DNA of 64,000 bases from Cinclus cinclus (Eukaryota > Chordata > Aves > Passeriformes > Cinclidae), in contig NC_085046.1 in the NCBI RefSeq assembly GCF_963662255.1, forward strand, positions 23,641,620 to 23,705,619. Reading direction: 5' to 3'. This document shows positions 52,471 to 64,000 of the stretch, in pieces. Positions within the stretch are counted from its first letter, which is position 1, and each line of letters begins with the position of its first letter. The notes beneath the pieces were generated by a model. The model was not told where the DNA came from and did no database searches. It saw only the letters and a program-made list of their open reading frames with translations. The position numbers were made by a program, and so were the translations under genes.

Positions 52471-53939
52471 TACTGGATAATAAGTAATGTAAATATTCCT
52501 TCAGCAGCATCTTGTTTATCATCTAGTTAAAGTGATATGATACACTTAAACCCAAATTTGTAATAAAAAGGGCTTATCTAACGAACCTATGCTGCAGCTT
52601 GGAGGCATACTGCAGGATGAAATGAAAATACTTCTTCCCCTGCCCTGGAAGATTTGATCCCTCATATAAATGCCAAATTCAGCTTACAGTGCTTCTTAAA
52701 GGCAATTAAATGGGCAACTTAGGTATGAACAACAGTAGCTTGTGTTCTGAGTTGCACCATTTTGCACCATCTCCAGATGGCCCAGCTGTAAAGTAGAGTG
52801 AGCTGTGTGTAGCAACTCCACTTGGTGCTTCCTTTTGTTGCGCATGCTATTGGGATTTTTGTCTCCCTAAGAGAAGTGAAGGGACATAGCAACCATTCAC
52901 ATGAGAATGTTGGGGATGTGCATCTGCCATGTGAACCAGTATATTTTAAAATTAACAATGACACAGAGTAAGGTATCTCTGACATATTTTTCCTGCAGTT
53001 CCAAAATTACTGAAGGTGATACGAGCACAGAAGATGAAAACAATGTTTACATGAGAACTGAAATGTGCCTCAAACTAACCTATTCAGAATTCAGCAGAAC
53101 ACAAAGGACTGTGTCTATTAGTTTAATACAAAATTCATGTCAATTTGAAGGAACACCTGTCTGCTTTCAGGAGTAGTTGCTCTATATTGTCCATAGTAGT
53201 GACCACGTGCACCAAAACTAGCACAGAGTTGGCTTGAGAAGAAAAAAACAGAACAGTACAGATGGTTCAGGAAGTGTCTTGTGAGGATTCTGGTACTACA
53301 AAGCATAAACATTTGTGTCAGTTTGAATGATACTGTCTCATTATATTTCATTCCAATTGCACAATATATAGAATGTAGTCTGTGGGGCTATATAAAAACA
53401 CATAATGGAAAACATGTCCTCTTTCTTCAACTTATGTCCAGGTATCTGCAGTAGTAATGCTCTTCATGTCTACTTCTTCAACATAAATATCTGGCTCCAT
53501 TTTGTCTCAGTGGAACCCAGCCCTTCTGCTCTTCTGGGTTGAAGTTGTCTTTTCTGAGCATAAAGCCCCAGAATTTCACATGGTGTCTATAACGGCACAA
53601 ATAAGTTTCCAAGCCTAGTAGAAGTATTACTCTCCAATACATGACATTACACAACAGCTTGCAGACTTGTGAATCCTGTGATTTCTAAGGCTCTCATACT
53701 TTCACTAATTAATTACCTTCGTTAATCACAGACTTGTGACTCCTGTGGATCATTTTCATTACCAGTTTACTATTGAAACATTGCAAAATTTAGCAATTAC
53801 TTTCAATACTTCGTGTCTGAGTACTTGTACTTGGCATGTTGAATTTGAAAATTCAAGATCATTCCTTTCCTGCTGGGCCATACTTCAGTTGTCTGTGTTG
53901 ATGATGTCTCCCACGTTTCTATCACAAACAAATTTAATT

Positions 53940-54180
53940 AGTGTATTCCTATCCTTTTAAAGATCATTAATGCAGATATTCAGTAGGTTTCGTCCAGAGG
54001 CTGGTGTCCAAGGAGGGGCTTAACTAATACTCTCCCAGCACATCAGAACTTCCTCTTTTAATGTAACGTGATGCAATTTCTGCTTTGACAAATTTCCACT
54101 TTTGCTCTAATTCTTGTCTTTCCAAATTTTAACTCATAGTTACCTAGTAGTGTCAATTTTACTTGCTTGGGTCCAACAGG
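53940..54180. mobile_element. Possible ancient LINE (CR1/L3-type) relic
   Basis: The string aaagatcattaatgcagata, followed by a degenerate 'ttcagtaggtttcgtccaga', resembles the 'aggtcattaatgaagatattaaacagaac' block I recall from old amniote CR1/L3-type elements. The similarity decays quickly on both sides. It is judged from memory only and is weak. Confidence 0.25.
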
Positions 54181-54694
54181 ATTTTTTTTCTAGAAAATCC
54201 AATTTCATAATAAATCAGGTTGGGTTTAAATAAGAAACCATGGGTAAATTGAATTCTCTTTCTTTTCCAAATGTTTTTTGAGGCTGGGCAGATTGCCAAA
54301 ACCAGCAACCTCTGTTTTCACTTCCACTAATTTCAGTTTCTGTGCAGTCCTTCTTGTAGGTGTTTTGCTTTGTCAACCATATTGTGAATCTGTCTGTAAT
54401 CTCTTGTGAAATATTTGGTTTTTTGAGGTATCCTCTGTATGCCTCATTTTTTCCCCAGCTTCTTTTCATTTCTGTGGCTGAAACAGTTTTGTTTGCCACC
54501 ACAATCTTAATTGATTTTATTGGTTTTCATCTGCATGACTTAACTTAGTTGAACCTTTTGCAGTACTTATCTTCTGACCTCCAAATTGTAGCTTACTTTC
54601 ATGATTAATCTTGTTCATTTCCAGCAAGTAATTTCCTGGTTTTTAAAGTGATTATTCATTCTGTTAGACTTGAAGGTATTTCTTTAAAGTTTTG

Positions 54695-54696
<2 letters not shown>

Positions 54697-54732
<36 letters not shown>

Positions 54733-54733
54733 C
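54697..54733. repeat. (GTTTT)n simple repeat
   Basis: Short T-run followed by about six GTTTT units, the reverse complement of the CAAAA repeats elsewhere in the window. Confidence 0.93.
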
Positions 54734-57035
54734 CTACAATGATGACGTGAATTTCAGATATGTGTTCTTCATCTTTTACTTTAAGGATGTGTGCTGGCTA
54801 TATTTGACTGTAATATTGACCTTTAAAGTTGAAGCCAACCTTACTTTTAGTCAAATCTATTTAGATGCATGGCTGGACTCGAGTGCAGTGGAGAAGGAAA
54901 TTGAGGCTTGAGTATGTGTGATTTGAGCAGTGATGTGGCCAGCGCTGGTTGCTTATATGGCACCAGCTGTATCATTCACCTCTGGTGATGCCTTGTGCTC
55001 TTTCCTAGAAGGGCTCCTCAGAGTGTGTTGTGTGAGGGTCAGTGGTGTGGGCCTGCAAAAATGAGTCGTGGAGCACCTACTGAAGCAGCTTGTTCCCAAG
55101 AGCTATGCTCTATTAGGAAAAATAATTAGTCAAATATTCAAAACTGTCTTCATAGCCATATTCCTGAGTCCACTTGACCATAGTAAATTGTTAAGTAGGT
55201 TTTCAAAGCCTGCTATATTTTAGCCATAAAACTTATGTATTGATTTGTTCATCTTTCTTCTAATTAAATAGAATCAATTCTTCAGAAGATCATTTAAAAT
55301 AGTTGTTTCTTAAGTGTTTGAAGCAAACGGTGAACAATTGAATCTGGAGTACTTGAACATTCTCATTAGTAAGGCATTTGTTCTTGAATATGTATTTGTG
55401 TGGTTAGGCCCCTGTGACGCCATGCCTGCAAGAACTGTTTACATTTGTGGCAACATCACAGTGCTCATTGTTCCTTTGCAGACCTTCTATGGGCCTTCTA
55501 TCTAATCTCTTCAGTAGCTGTTCCACAACAAAGGGATATGTGATGTAAATCACTGTGTATGTTCCCATCCTTGTCACACCATTTCAGTACAGTCGTATTT
55601 CTTTCTTATTCCAGCACTTGTGTGTCCTTCATTTATTATTTAGTCTCCATGTATATGAGTGTCCAATGTCTGAGTCCATGTATTATGAGTGCCAGTACTT
55701 TAGATTACTTAAGTTTCTTGGCATTCATTGTTATACAGTTTTCATGTTGAGTCCCTTGGACAAATTTGCCAGTCCTTTCATTGGGTGAATTCCTCTGTGT
55801 CTGCTAATTTTACCCACATGATTGCTATCTCTTTCCCTTGCTTTTCATCATTATCAGCTAGTACATTCCTTTAGCTATAGCTATATCCCATACGTCCTTA
55901 TTTTATACCTTATACAATTTTCTCCCATCATTTTTCTCCTGTGCCTTCATCAACAAAACTAATTTTAAGCCATGCTGACCTCAGTCCCAGTTTAATTCCT
56001 AAATGGAGATCAGACACTTGGGTTTGCTTTTGGTTTATGTTTAGAGTCCTAGGGAAGAATGTGCATATGCAGACTGAGGTGATTGTGTATGAAAGTGTGA
56101 ACAGATGACTTAAACTTGCCTGCCCACTCTGCTTGGTGTCTGGCTCCTGCCCTCCAAGTCTATGATCCCCCTTCCATGGATGGTCTCTTATGGATTTCAT
56201 AGTCTTACCTGTTAGATTTACAGGTGCTATTAGGAGTGTGGTAGGGTTCTCTTATATCATCACCTACTTATAGCTGGATATCTGCTGGAGAGTCTTCATC
56301 AACTGGGGTTCTTGTGAAAGAAGTTCAATTGCGGGGAAAATAAGGCAGCCCTTTGGAAACTCTGCTGGAAAATAAATAATAACTAATGATTCTCTCTGGC
56401 TGTCTGTTGCAGCTAGGGCTGCTTGCAGCATAATGTGAACCATCACAGATGAAAATAAGATTGTTTTTTGCCAGGGTGTATAAATAGAAGGTATTTAGAA
56501 CTCCTTCATGTCCAGACACTTGTTGCATTCATACTTGACCTTTAATAGTTACCAGCATTGAAGGTATTGCAGCACCGTGACCAAGGGCATGCAGGAGGTG
56601 CATGTTGGTTTATGTTTATGCATTCACAGATACTGAGGCTTGTGTTTGTTTAAGTCATGACTCTGGAATTAATGGCCTCCTCAGGACTAAGGTACACAGT
56701 AAGAGAAACTCTAATTGATCACCTCACAGTGAAATGCTTCTGTCCCAAGTTTTTGACCACCACATTTACTTAGGAAGTTTTCAGCTCTCATCCACTGTGA
56801 TGAAGACTCCGTCTAAAAGAAGGTGAGAGAAGTGGTCCTGTTTCCCTGGCTTCCCTTCCAAGAGTTGTCCAGACTGGTTTGCCTTATGGCCTGGAAGGGT
56901 TATTGGACAAGGGGGTATAAGGGAGAAGCAAATAGTTTTCTGTCTGAGAGCCAGGGAGTGACCTGCCAGTCATACCTGGACCAATATACCCCTCCTTCAC
57001 AAGAATAACCCTTCATTTCCTGTGTTTTGAAACAG

Positions 57036-57203
57036 ATATCAAGACAACGGCTGTGAGGAAAGGCGATGAATATGTCATAAATGGTGGTAAGATGTGGATT
57101 ACATCCGGGAGCCAGGCAGACTGGATGTGCCTCCTGGCAAACACCAGCGAAGGACCTCGCCATCAAAATAAATCTCTCATATGTCTGCCAATGAACCTTC
57201 CTG
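57036..57203 (+). CDS. Acyl-CoA dehydrogenase, exon D (middle beta domain)
   Basis: Fourth recognised exon. The acceptor is ctgtgttttgaaacag and the donor is CTTCCTG|gtaata. It continues the beta domain with IKTTAVRKGDEYVINGGKMW and then ITSGSQADWMCLLANTSEG. The KMWITSG segment (visible residues 138-144) is the conserved flavin-side 'K-x-W/F-I-T/S-N/S-G' motif; its Trp-Ile-Thr packs near the FAD isoalloxazine in solved family members. QADWMCLLANTS followed by HQNKSLICLPMNLPG matches my recollection of the ACDH-6-like group much better than any of the mammalian enzymes. The first codon (A|AT, Asn) and last codon (G|GC, Gly) are split, giving phase-1 boundaries. No stop or frameshift is present. 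Confidence 0.97.
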
Positions 57204-60200
57204 GTAATAACACAGAACTCTTGTCTTCTAATTTGATTTTATTGGTGGTTTTTGTATGCCTAATGCAAGAAGGGAATATGTTTAACCAAAAATATATTTA
57301 GAGAACCTGTTTAGAGAAGATACATTTTCATGGCAATAAAGATTTTAGAGATTTCAAACTTGGGAAGTACCTCTCAAGCCTAGTGGTTTGCTGAAGAGAA
57401 TTGCAGGCATATTTCAGAGTGTTTCATGGCTGTGCTGTGCAAAGGGATCCTTTCACCAGGGCAATACTACCAGATAAATTATAAAAATAGTCTAAGAGTT
57501 AAACGTGGGCAGGAGTGAAAGATTCAAATATCCTGGAAGTAGGGATTTGGTTTTGAATAAGACTAGCAATTCAGGTGAAGACATGGAAGAAATACATCCT
57601 GAACTATAAGTAGCAGTTTCAGTGGTACAATCCACACAGTGTCTGTTCATAAGTAATCTGCAGACTTTGCAGAATGCATGAATGCTAAATGCATAAAGAA
57701 CATCAGCCAGAGAGGATGCAGTTAAGATTGTGCTGGTGGCGATCTTTTGCAGTTTTGACATGTTCAGAAGTTTTTAAACCTTTTCATTTTTCACTCATTT
57801 TAATATTTAAATATGCCACATTAATTTATGTACTATATAATAGATAGTATATTTAATAGTTAATTAAAAATAATGATATTTCTTTTATGCAAAGAAACAG
57901 TTTAATACAATTTAATGTTTATTAAATGTAGAAGAGTGTATATTAATGCATTTATATATAAAATATCTATACTCTGGGCTCTTTTTTTCATTCAGTTCAG
58001 AGTATTTTACACACAAAATATGTGCCGTTATTGGCATTTCACATGTAGTAACACCACCAAGGCACTGAAGTTAATGTCTATGTTCACTAAAGGGATTAGA
58101 CTGAAAACAAAACCTAGGTTTCCAGTGTTGCAAAAGAGGATGATGAGAGCTTTTTAAGGGAATGTCTTTTAAGTGAATTTCAGCATGGAGTAAGTCGAGC
58201 AAGTGAGTTGCCTTGGGAATCAAGCAGGTTCTGAGTGAACTGTGAGCTTTACTACCTCTGGTCCTGCAAGACAGGCTTTGAATGGGCGTTCATAGAAGAC
58301 AAACATGAGCTGCTTCACTAGTTGTGAACTTCATCCTTATTGAGAAGTGATGAGCAAACATGTAACTTAGAGCCAGAATTTCTCTGAATTTCCAGGAGAA
58401 TTCACTTATTAGCTATCTGCTGATAAATGAATGAAGTCCTTCTTGTGATTTTTCATACAAATGCAGTACTACATCTCTGAGATCAACCTTCCTAAAACAA
58501 CAAACCAGCAGCCACAGTTAGTGGCAGATAAGGTATATAGAAATTGACTTAGAGGTTTTCAGCAACTTTGCTTACTCCAAAAAGACACAAGCTCTCAGCT
58601 CTAAGAGAGCGGAGATGTTAGGTCTCACAGACTATACACAGACCTTCTTTACTTGCATTAAATAGATTTAGAATAGAAAAATTGCCTGAGACATCTTAAG
58701 CTGATCTGCAGGAGTGTAGAAGTCTTCGTAGGAACAAAATTTGTGCTCTTCAAAATGCATGTGTTTTAATTCTGTGATGATATGCATTTTTACCTCCAAA
58801 GGGGTCACAGTACCAAGATCGGTGACCTTTAGAAATGAAGCATTGAGTCTGTTGATTGTGCTCAGTGGGTGAGTCATATCAGAAGTGAGATTTTTCAGGA
58901 AGCTCCATCTGGTTTGATACATCCTAAGGATGTCTGTCTGCTAAAGATTGTGCTCAGTGGAGACCAGCAGACCAAGGCTGTACAGGAACTGTCTGGAGGA
59001 CATCACCGAATGATGTGCTCTCCAACATCTGTGGATGTATGTGTGTCAAAGCTCAAAGCAACTGCAATGGGGAGCAAATGTGTTATGTGTGACTCACCTC
59101 TGCAGGCACCAGCTTATATGGCTGGGTAAGGAAGGATCTGTGGTGTATTTTTGCTAAAATCTAAGTTGTTTTGTATCTATATAGTATGGTGGAGAAAAAA
59201 AAAAAAAGAAAAAAAGGAGACAAAAAAGGATTCCAAGTCTGAAAGTGAAATATTAATTTCAGCAATTGGTAGTTTATTGAACTGACAAAGTAGGATTTGC
59301 TTCTTCTAATTTTAGGTATATATATTCTCTAATCTAGCCAGAAATAAATAACGGTCTAGATTTGACAGACACTGCTGAATACATTTCTCATAAAGGAAAT
59401 TTGGATAATAGCACCCTGGATCCAGAATAGATATACAAATTAGGTGAATACTCCTCATGCAATAACAATGTATTTTAACAGCAGCTGAATTTTTCATATA
59501 ATGAAAGAGAATCTAACAACTTGCAAGATGTCTGTGTGCAAGGTGTATAGACAAATGGCTCACAGCCCTGATCTGGTAACTGTTTGTCCTCTGGTTTGTC
59601 CTCTGAGTCCTCTGATAGCTCTAGGGAAGATAGCAAAGAGGAGTTAATAAAGAGAAGAGCAACCAGGAAAACAGAAAGAGCGTGTTTCTTGGATTGCAAT
59701 TTAAAATGTGCCTGTTTCCATTTGTAATGGCACTAAATGGTGTCAGGAGAGAGCAACTGCCTTTGTCTCAAGACAGAATATAGGAAATAAACGAGATTGT
59801 CAGAAAGCTGGAGGAATGGGGGAAAATTAAAAATCAAAGACACTTGGGAACTGCCCAGGCAGAGAAGTAGCAATCCATCTCAGTGATACTGGTGCAAGTG
59901 GCTCAAATGGCTGATAGAGTGATTTTAGTAAGTCAGGGGCTTGGCCTTGTTAAATTGAGATTTGTGAGTTGTTACGTGTGATTTATTTAATACACACAAA
60001 CTCCAGGAGTTATCTGGGCCCATAATTTCTACTGCTTCTGGTAATTTTTCATTTGTAGTACCCCTTAGGAAGAGAAGGAAGATAATTAAAAGAAGGGAGA
60101 TTTTGATGTCCCCACAGTGGCCAAAGAGATGATTATGTACGATTTTCTTCCATGATATGAAGCACATGCTTGTCTCAGAAGGAGTATCACATGAGATTGA

Positions 60201-62355
60201 TGCAGCTTGGTCTCCTTGTAGGTGAGAACCATGAATTAAGAGTGAGTGAAACTGGTAGGGCATGACACAGGGGGATGCTGCTGGACCCAGGAAAATTGAA
60301 CACACAGCCTAGTCTGGAGCAATTGCAGGTAGAAATCAGTAGCACATTTAGCTCCTCTAACCAAGACTGTGAGAGCTTTCTTCAATAGTTGTTGCTGTAT
60401 GTGGATCTGGAAAGTAAACAACAGGATTGATTTAGCAAAATAATAAACTGGCAGCAGATGTGCTTTCTTGAGGAGAGTTCCTTTTAAACCATCCACTAAT
60501 AAGAGCAGTAAGTGCATGGGTGAGGAGCAGTGATTGCATAAAGCCAGTTGGCTTTAGACCACACATGATCTCTGCGACTCTCAAAGAAACCAAATAGCAA
60601 AATTCCAATGGGAAACAATGTTCCATATTTCATCTGGGCTTGTAAATTGCTCAGTGTGTGGTTATTTAGCTCTGGTTTTAATATGGGAACAAACCACAAA
60701 TGCTTTTTTGGCTGAGTACAAATTGCTGAATAATTTTCAATTCAAGAGTCAAGAATTTTTATACAGCTGGCCTGGTTTTATTCCTGCATTGAACATATAT
60801 CAAAGCAAGTCTTCCTAATACATAATCTGTTTACAGATTGGTTGGTGGAGAAAAAAATCTGAGCAGAACTTGTGGAAGTCTATGTGGACCTTGTTCTCAG
60901 AGCAGTCTTGGCATCTGTAAATATTGTCAGTATTTCATCTCTGTGAAGAGATGAAAATTTCCATAACCTTATTTAGTGCAGCCAGAGAAAGTAAATTTGA
61001 AGGAAATGGCTGCCAACTTCTGCCTACAAAACCAAAGTCCTTTCCATATGGCTGAAGGCCTCCTGCGAGTAGAAGTTGAGACATCTGTATTAGTTCAGAA
61101 AGAGATGTTCTCTGAAAGCTGTGAAGAATAACAAGATACAAAAAGTACAGAGGGACCACAACAATCTGTGTGGTGACCAATCAGCTTCTACTGAGCCATG
61201 CCAGAGAGTAGTAGAGGATTGAAAAAGAAAAAAAGAGGAAAATAACAACAGAATACCTGCTCATCACAAAGCTGGTTGGAATAACATGTACGTGAGTAGT
61301 AAAAAGCTTTGGTTTTCTGGCAAAGATACATAGGCTGAGTTGGAGGACTGCTTTGCTACATATACAGACTTGTCAGATGTAATTAAAGTGTTGTACACAA
61401 ATCCTTATGCCTGGTTGTTGTCTTTCTTTTGCTTTTGAAACGTGCTTGATTTTCACCCTGATTATTTGAATTAGCTCCAGATCAACAGGGAGATAAAAGA
61501 AGACAGGTGAATTGCCATGGGAAAACATTGGGTGCCTGCTAAACTCTCATGGCACAGTGGTAAGCCATGCTTGCATCTGAACAACAGCAAGAAAGAACTT
61601 TGTAGCTATGAAAAAACAGTTTGGAGGAATTGAGGGAGGAGTCCTGTGACGAGGTAGCTGAACCCTTGTGTTGCCAGACCTGAAGGAACCAGGCTCATCT
61701 TCAACACACCAGGGCACGTGGGGTCAGAGTCAGTGCTGTGTAGAGAGGTCCGTGGAGAAGCAAACCCTCCTCACATACACACATGAAAACTCAGAGTGAT
61801 CACTGTACCAGAAAAAAGCAGCATAGGCTAGGAAGGGGAGGATGAATGAAGATGAGAGGGAAAGAAGAGGATTTCCAGGAGGAGAAATACTCATAGCTGC
61901 AACTTAAAATGTAACTCCATTTTTGTCCTTACTGAATATTTGTGTAGTGTTTCATAGCAGTGCAGGCACTTGGCAAATATTGCCAACTTGGATTTCAGCA
62001 TTTTATTGAAATGCTAGATAAAATCAAATATAAACAAAAAAAAATATTGCATTGTTTGAAGACCTGTGTGGAGTGGGATTATTACGACTCTAAGTATTTA
62101 TTATTTGGGGACATAATGAAAAAATGGGCCTTTTACATTTAAAGTTTCGGATTTTCTGGTTTAATGAAGTGGAAAAACATTTTAAAATAGTAAAAATATT
62201 TTTCTCCAGTATACTGTTATATTTTTCCTAAACATAGGTTTCACTGTTGTCTTGGAACATGCATTCATATCTGCAGACTTTTCTTTCTGAAAACATTGTA
62301 TTTGTTCATAGTGCTTCTGTTTTTTGTGATCTCTCTCATATGCCTTTCTCTTCAG
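57204..62355 (+). other. Intron D-E, 5.2 kb
   Basis: Phase-1 intron with gtaata and cctttctcttcag ends. It holds AT-rich sequence at 57780-57960 and an A-rich run at 59187-59230. From about 59.2 to 61.9 kb the + strand is purine-rich and the minus strand has several unrelated open fragments of 60-126 codons, none of which I recognise. Many of these start at non-ATG codons, so they are not called as genes. Confidence 0.88.
59187..59230. repeat. A-rich purine run
   Basis: Two poly-A runs interrupted by G, followed by GGAGAC and another A-run. This is simple sequence with no adjacent element body recognised. Confidence 0.9.
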
Positions 62356-62529
62356 GCATTCATATTGCTAAAAAGATAGACAAACTGGGTATGAGATCAT
62401 CGGACACAGCTCAGATCTTTTTTGAAGATGTAAGGGTCCCTTGCAAAAACCTCATCGGTGAGGAAGGAAAGGGTTTTACGTACCAGATGTTGCAATTCCA
62501 AGAGGAGCGGCTGTGGGGCGTAGCCACCG
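62356..62529 (+). CDS. Acyl-CoA dehydrogenase, exon E (end of beta domain, start of C-terminal domain)
   Basis: Fifth and last recognised exon. The acceptor is catatgcctttctcttcag and the donor is GCCACCG|gtaagt. It encodes GIHIAKKIDKLGMRSSDTAQ, then IFFEDVRVPCKNLIGEEGKG and FTYQMLQFQEERL. GMRSSDT (visible residues 187-193) is the substrate and flavin contact loop. F-E-D-V-x-V-P followed by N-L-I-G-E-E-G-x-G-F is the family hallmark closing the beta domain. QEER opens the C-terminal helical domain that carries FAD, dimer contacts and the catalytic base. The reading frame continues as phase 1 into an exon beyond 64000, so the active-site base cannot be checked here. The longer open frame at 62247-62678 simply adds intron sequence on both sides. 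Confidence 0.97.
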
Positions 62530-64000
62530 GTAAGTCATGGTTCGTGCTTCTGCAGCAGGGCAGGGACACAGGGGTCACTCTTCCCATGACAAACAGCACT
62601 TTTCTTGTAAGTTGTGATGACTTTTTAGGATCTGTTTTTGAAATCCATCATAGCCTGGACACAGTCGACAGGCTGTAGGAAAACCTGAAGCAGGAAATAT
62701 TTTGTGACCCATTGCAGAGGCTCTTTTTGCCTTGTTTCTTTTTCTTGGTGCTTCTCTGTGGTAAGAAAATACAGCATCATGTTATGTACATTACAAATAT
62801 AGTGCAAAGGCTATCAAAATACTGGCATGAAATAGAAGGATGGTGACTTTTCCTGTAGTACAGTGAGTTATGATGCTTATCATGGATTTCAGAAAATTAA
62901 CTTATTGGCTGTGTAAAGGAGTGGCTCTTGCAGGATGTCAGAGCTTTGTTTTGCAGATCTGCTTTACCTTGGTACACTTTGGATATAAATGGTACAGCAC
63001 CACATTCCTTTCCCTGAAATTATGTTGTCACAGAGTTTGTTATTCAGAATTCAGGCTGTACTCAAATCCATGTATTTGGGTTATATGGATTCTGGATATT
63101 CCAGGAAACTACACTGAAGTCTGAATTGTCTATTTTCAGTCTGCAAACTTTCTTCCTACCCCCTCGTGTTTACTTCTTCAAGTTAATGTGTTTCACTGTA
63201 AGAAGATTGGTCCTATTCAGATTCCAGGGTTGTCTAAATGATGTCACTGTATTCATGCTCTTGTGCACTCTCTGTCTGTCACTGTCTGTGTATGGCTGGA
63301 GAATTGAGCATTCTAAGAAGTGGTGTTTTGATTCAGTGAACAAATAAAAAACACTCACTGGTTTGGGTTCATCCAAGACCAAATATTTCAGAGTTCAAAT
63401 GCCTTCTTAAAAAAAAATTGGTTTTTGAGACAAAGTTCTTAGTTCAGCCTGAGATAAAAAGTACATGTGAGAGTAGTTTTAGCAAAGGACAGGAGGTTAA
63501 ACTTGCCAAGGATGTCACTGCAGACCCAGGCAAGAAGGAGTTGTGATCCTACCACTGCTTTTGCTTTAACTGAGGTGTGTACAGACTGCAAGGATGTGCA
63601 TTGTGCATTTTTATGCTCAGTTTGAGATCTAAATTAAACAAACCATCAGAAGCTCTGGGCTGCAGTGAGACTCCCCAGGCAGCCTTAGTCATGCCCCAGG
63701 CAAAAGTGACGTGTGCACATCAATACACAAGGCCTGGCAGGTTAGATCATTCCTGCTAAAACCACGGGCAGCTTGGTACTGTCCAGTCTTGCACAACTGC
63801 CTGGCTGTTGCTGTGCTCTGCCAGGAACTGGAACACCAGGTTTCAATACTTTTTTTATTTTGTCCAAAACAATGCAGCAGGAGCAGGTGAACCCTTACCC
63901 TGGATGAGAAGCCTGGGAAGGGCATCTCTCCTTGTCTGCTATGGCCAGGCAGTGGCCTTCAGGGAGGAAGAATCTTGGAGCTCACCCAAGAGACGGAGCT
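62530..64000 (+). other. Start of the next intron (incomplete)
   Basis: The sequence runs from the gtaagt donor after exon E to the window end. I scanned it for the next family exon, which should encode the helix around a 'Y-x-x-x-R-x-x-F-G' motif, and found none, so that exon lies beyond the window. No repeat family was recognised. The open frames here match nothing known to me. Confidence 0.85.

Larger units (their letters stand above)
51055..57035 (+). other. Intron C-D, 6.0 kb
   Basis: Phase-1 intron, gtaagt to ttttgaaacag. It contains an AT-rich island (52180-52470), a possible ancient LINE relic (53940-54180), a (GTTTT)n repeat (54697-54733) and a 21-bp near-repeat at 53662-53682 and 53729-53749. 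Otherwise it looks like single-copy sequence. No nested gene was recognised. Confidence 0.9.

Noticed and set aside
58668..58922. 84-residue minus-strand frame (MYQTRWSFLKNL...)
   Set aside because: Protein-like at first sight, but no family is recognised, there are no splice sites, and stops lie on both sides.
62247..62678. 143-residue single-exon reading of the exon E region
   Set aside because: Only the middle part (62356-62529) matches acyl-CoA dehydrogenase. Good splice sites bound it and the flanks are intron.
1..64000. CRISPR arrays, prokaryotic operons, phage or toxin systems
   Set aside because: No regularly spaced repeats, ribosome-binding-site-led gene strings or bacterial gene density. 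The sequence is vertebrate nuclear DNA.

Overview
The window looks like bird nuclear DNA, most likely from a songbird. It is AT-leaning, intron-dominated sequence with copies of the avian LINE family CR1, microsatellites, and a solo LTR of a type I associate with passerine ERVL-like retroviruses. There are no prokaryotic-style operons, and no tRNA, rRNA or CRISPR array was seen. Family assignments rest on recalled consensus sequences, not on a search.

One protein-coding gene is clearly supported. Five exons on the + strand (11596-11716, 46285-46414, 50948-51054, 57036-57203, 62356-62529) join without a frame break, with phases 0/1/2/1/1/1. They encode 233 complete codons of an acyl-CoA dehydrogenase flavoprotein. 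The fragment runs from late in the N-terminal helical domain, through the whole middle beta domain, to the start of the C-terminal helical domain. The closest family I recall is the nematode ACDH-6 / bacterial citronellyl-CoA-dehydrogenase-like group. It is not one of the mammalian ACADS, ACADM, ACADL, ACADVL or IVD genes. Both ends are missing: no N-terminal exon was identified upstream, and the C-terminal exons with the catalytic base lie beyond base 64000.

Layout: 1-372 is CpG-rich and may be the edge of a promoter island. 373-11595 has no recognised exon and carries one CR1 copy. Intron 11717-46284 (34.6 kb) carries three CR1 fragments, a 703-bp solo LTR with a perfect 5-bp target duplication, several simple repeats, and a stretch (about 36.9-44.6 kb) whose strand composition is opposite to its surroundings. 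Introns 46415-50947, 51055-57035 and 57204-62355 hold simple repeats and AT-rich tracts. 62530-64000 is the start of the next intron.

I did not find an undescribed biological system. The items most worth a second look are the acyl-CoA dehydrogenase itself, the strand-composition flip with its hairpin and decayed open frames, and the unrecognised minus-strand open frame at 10.5-11.0 kb.
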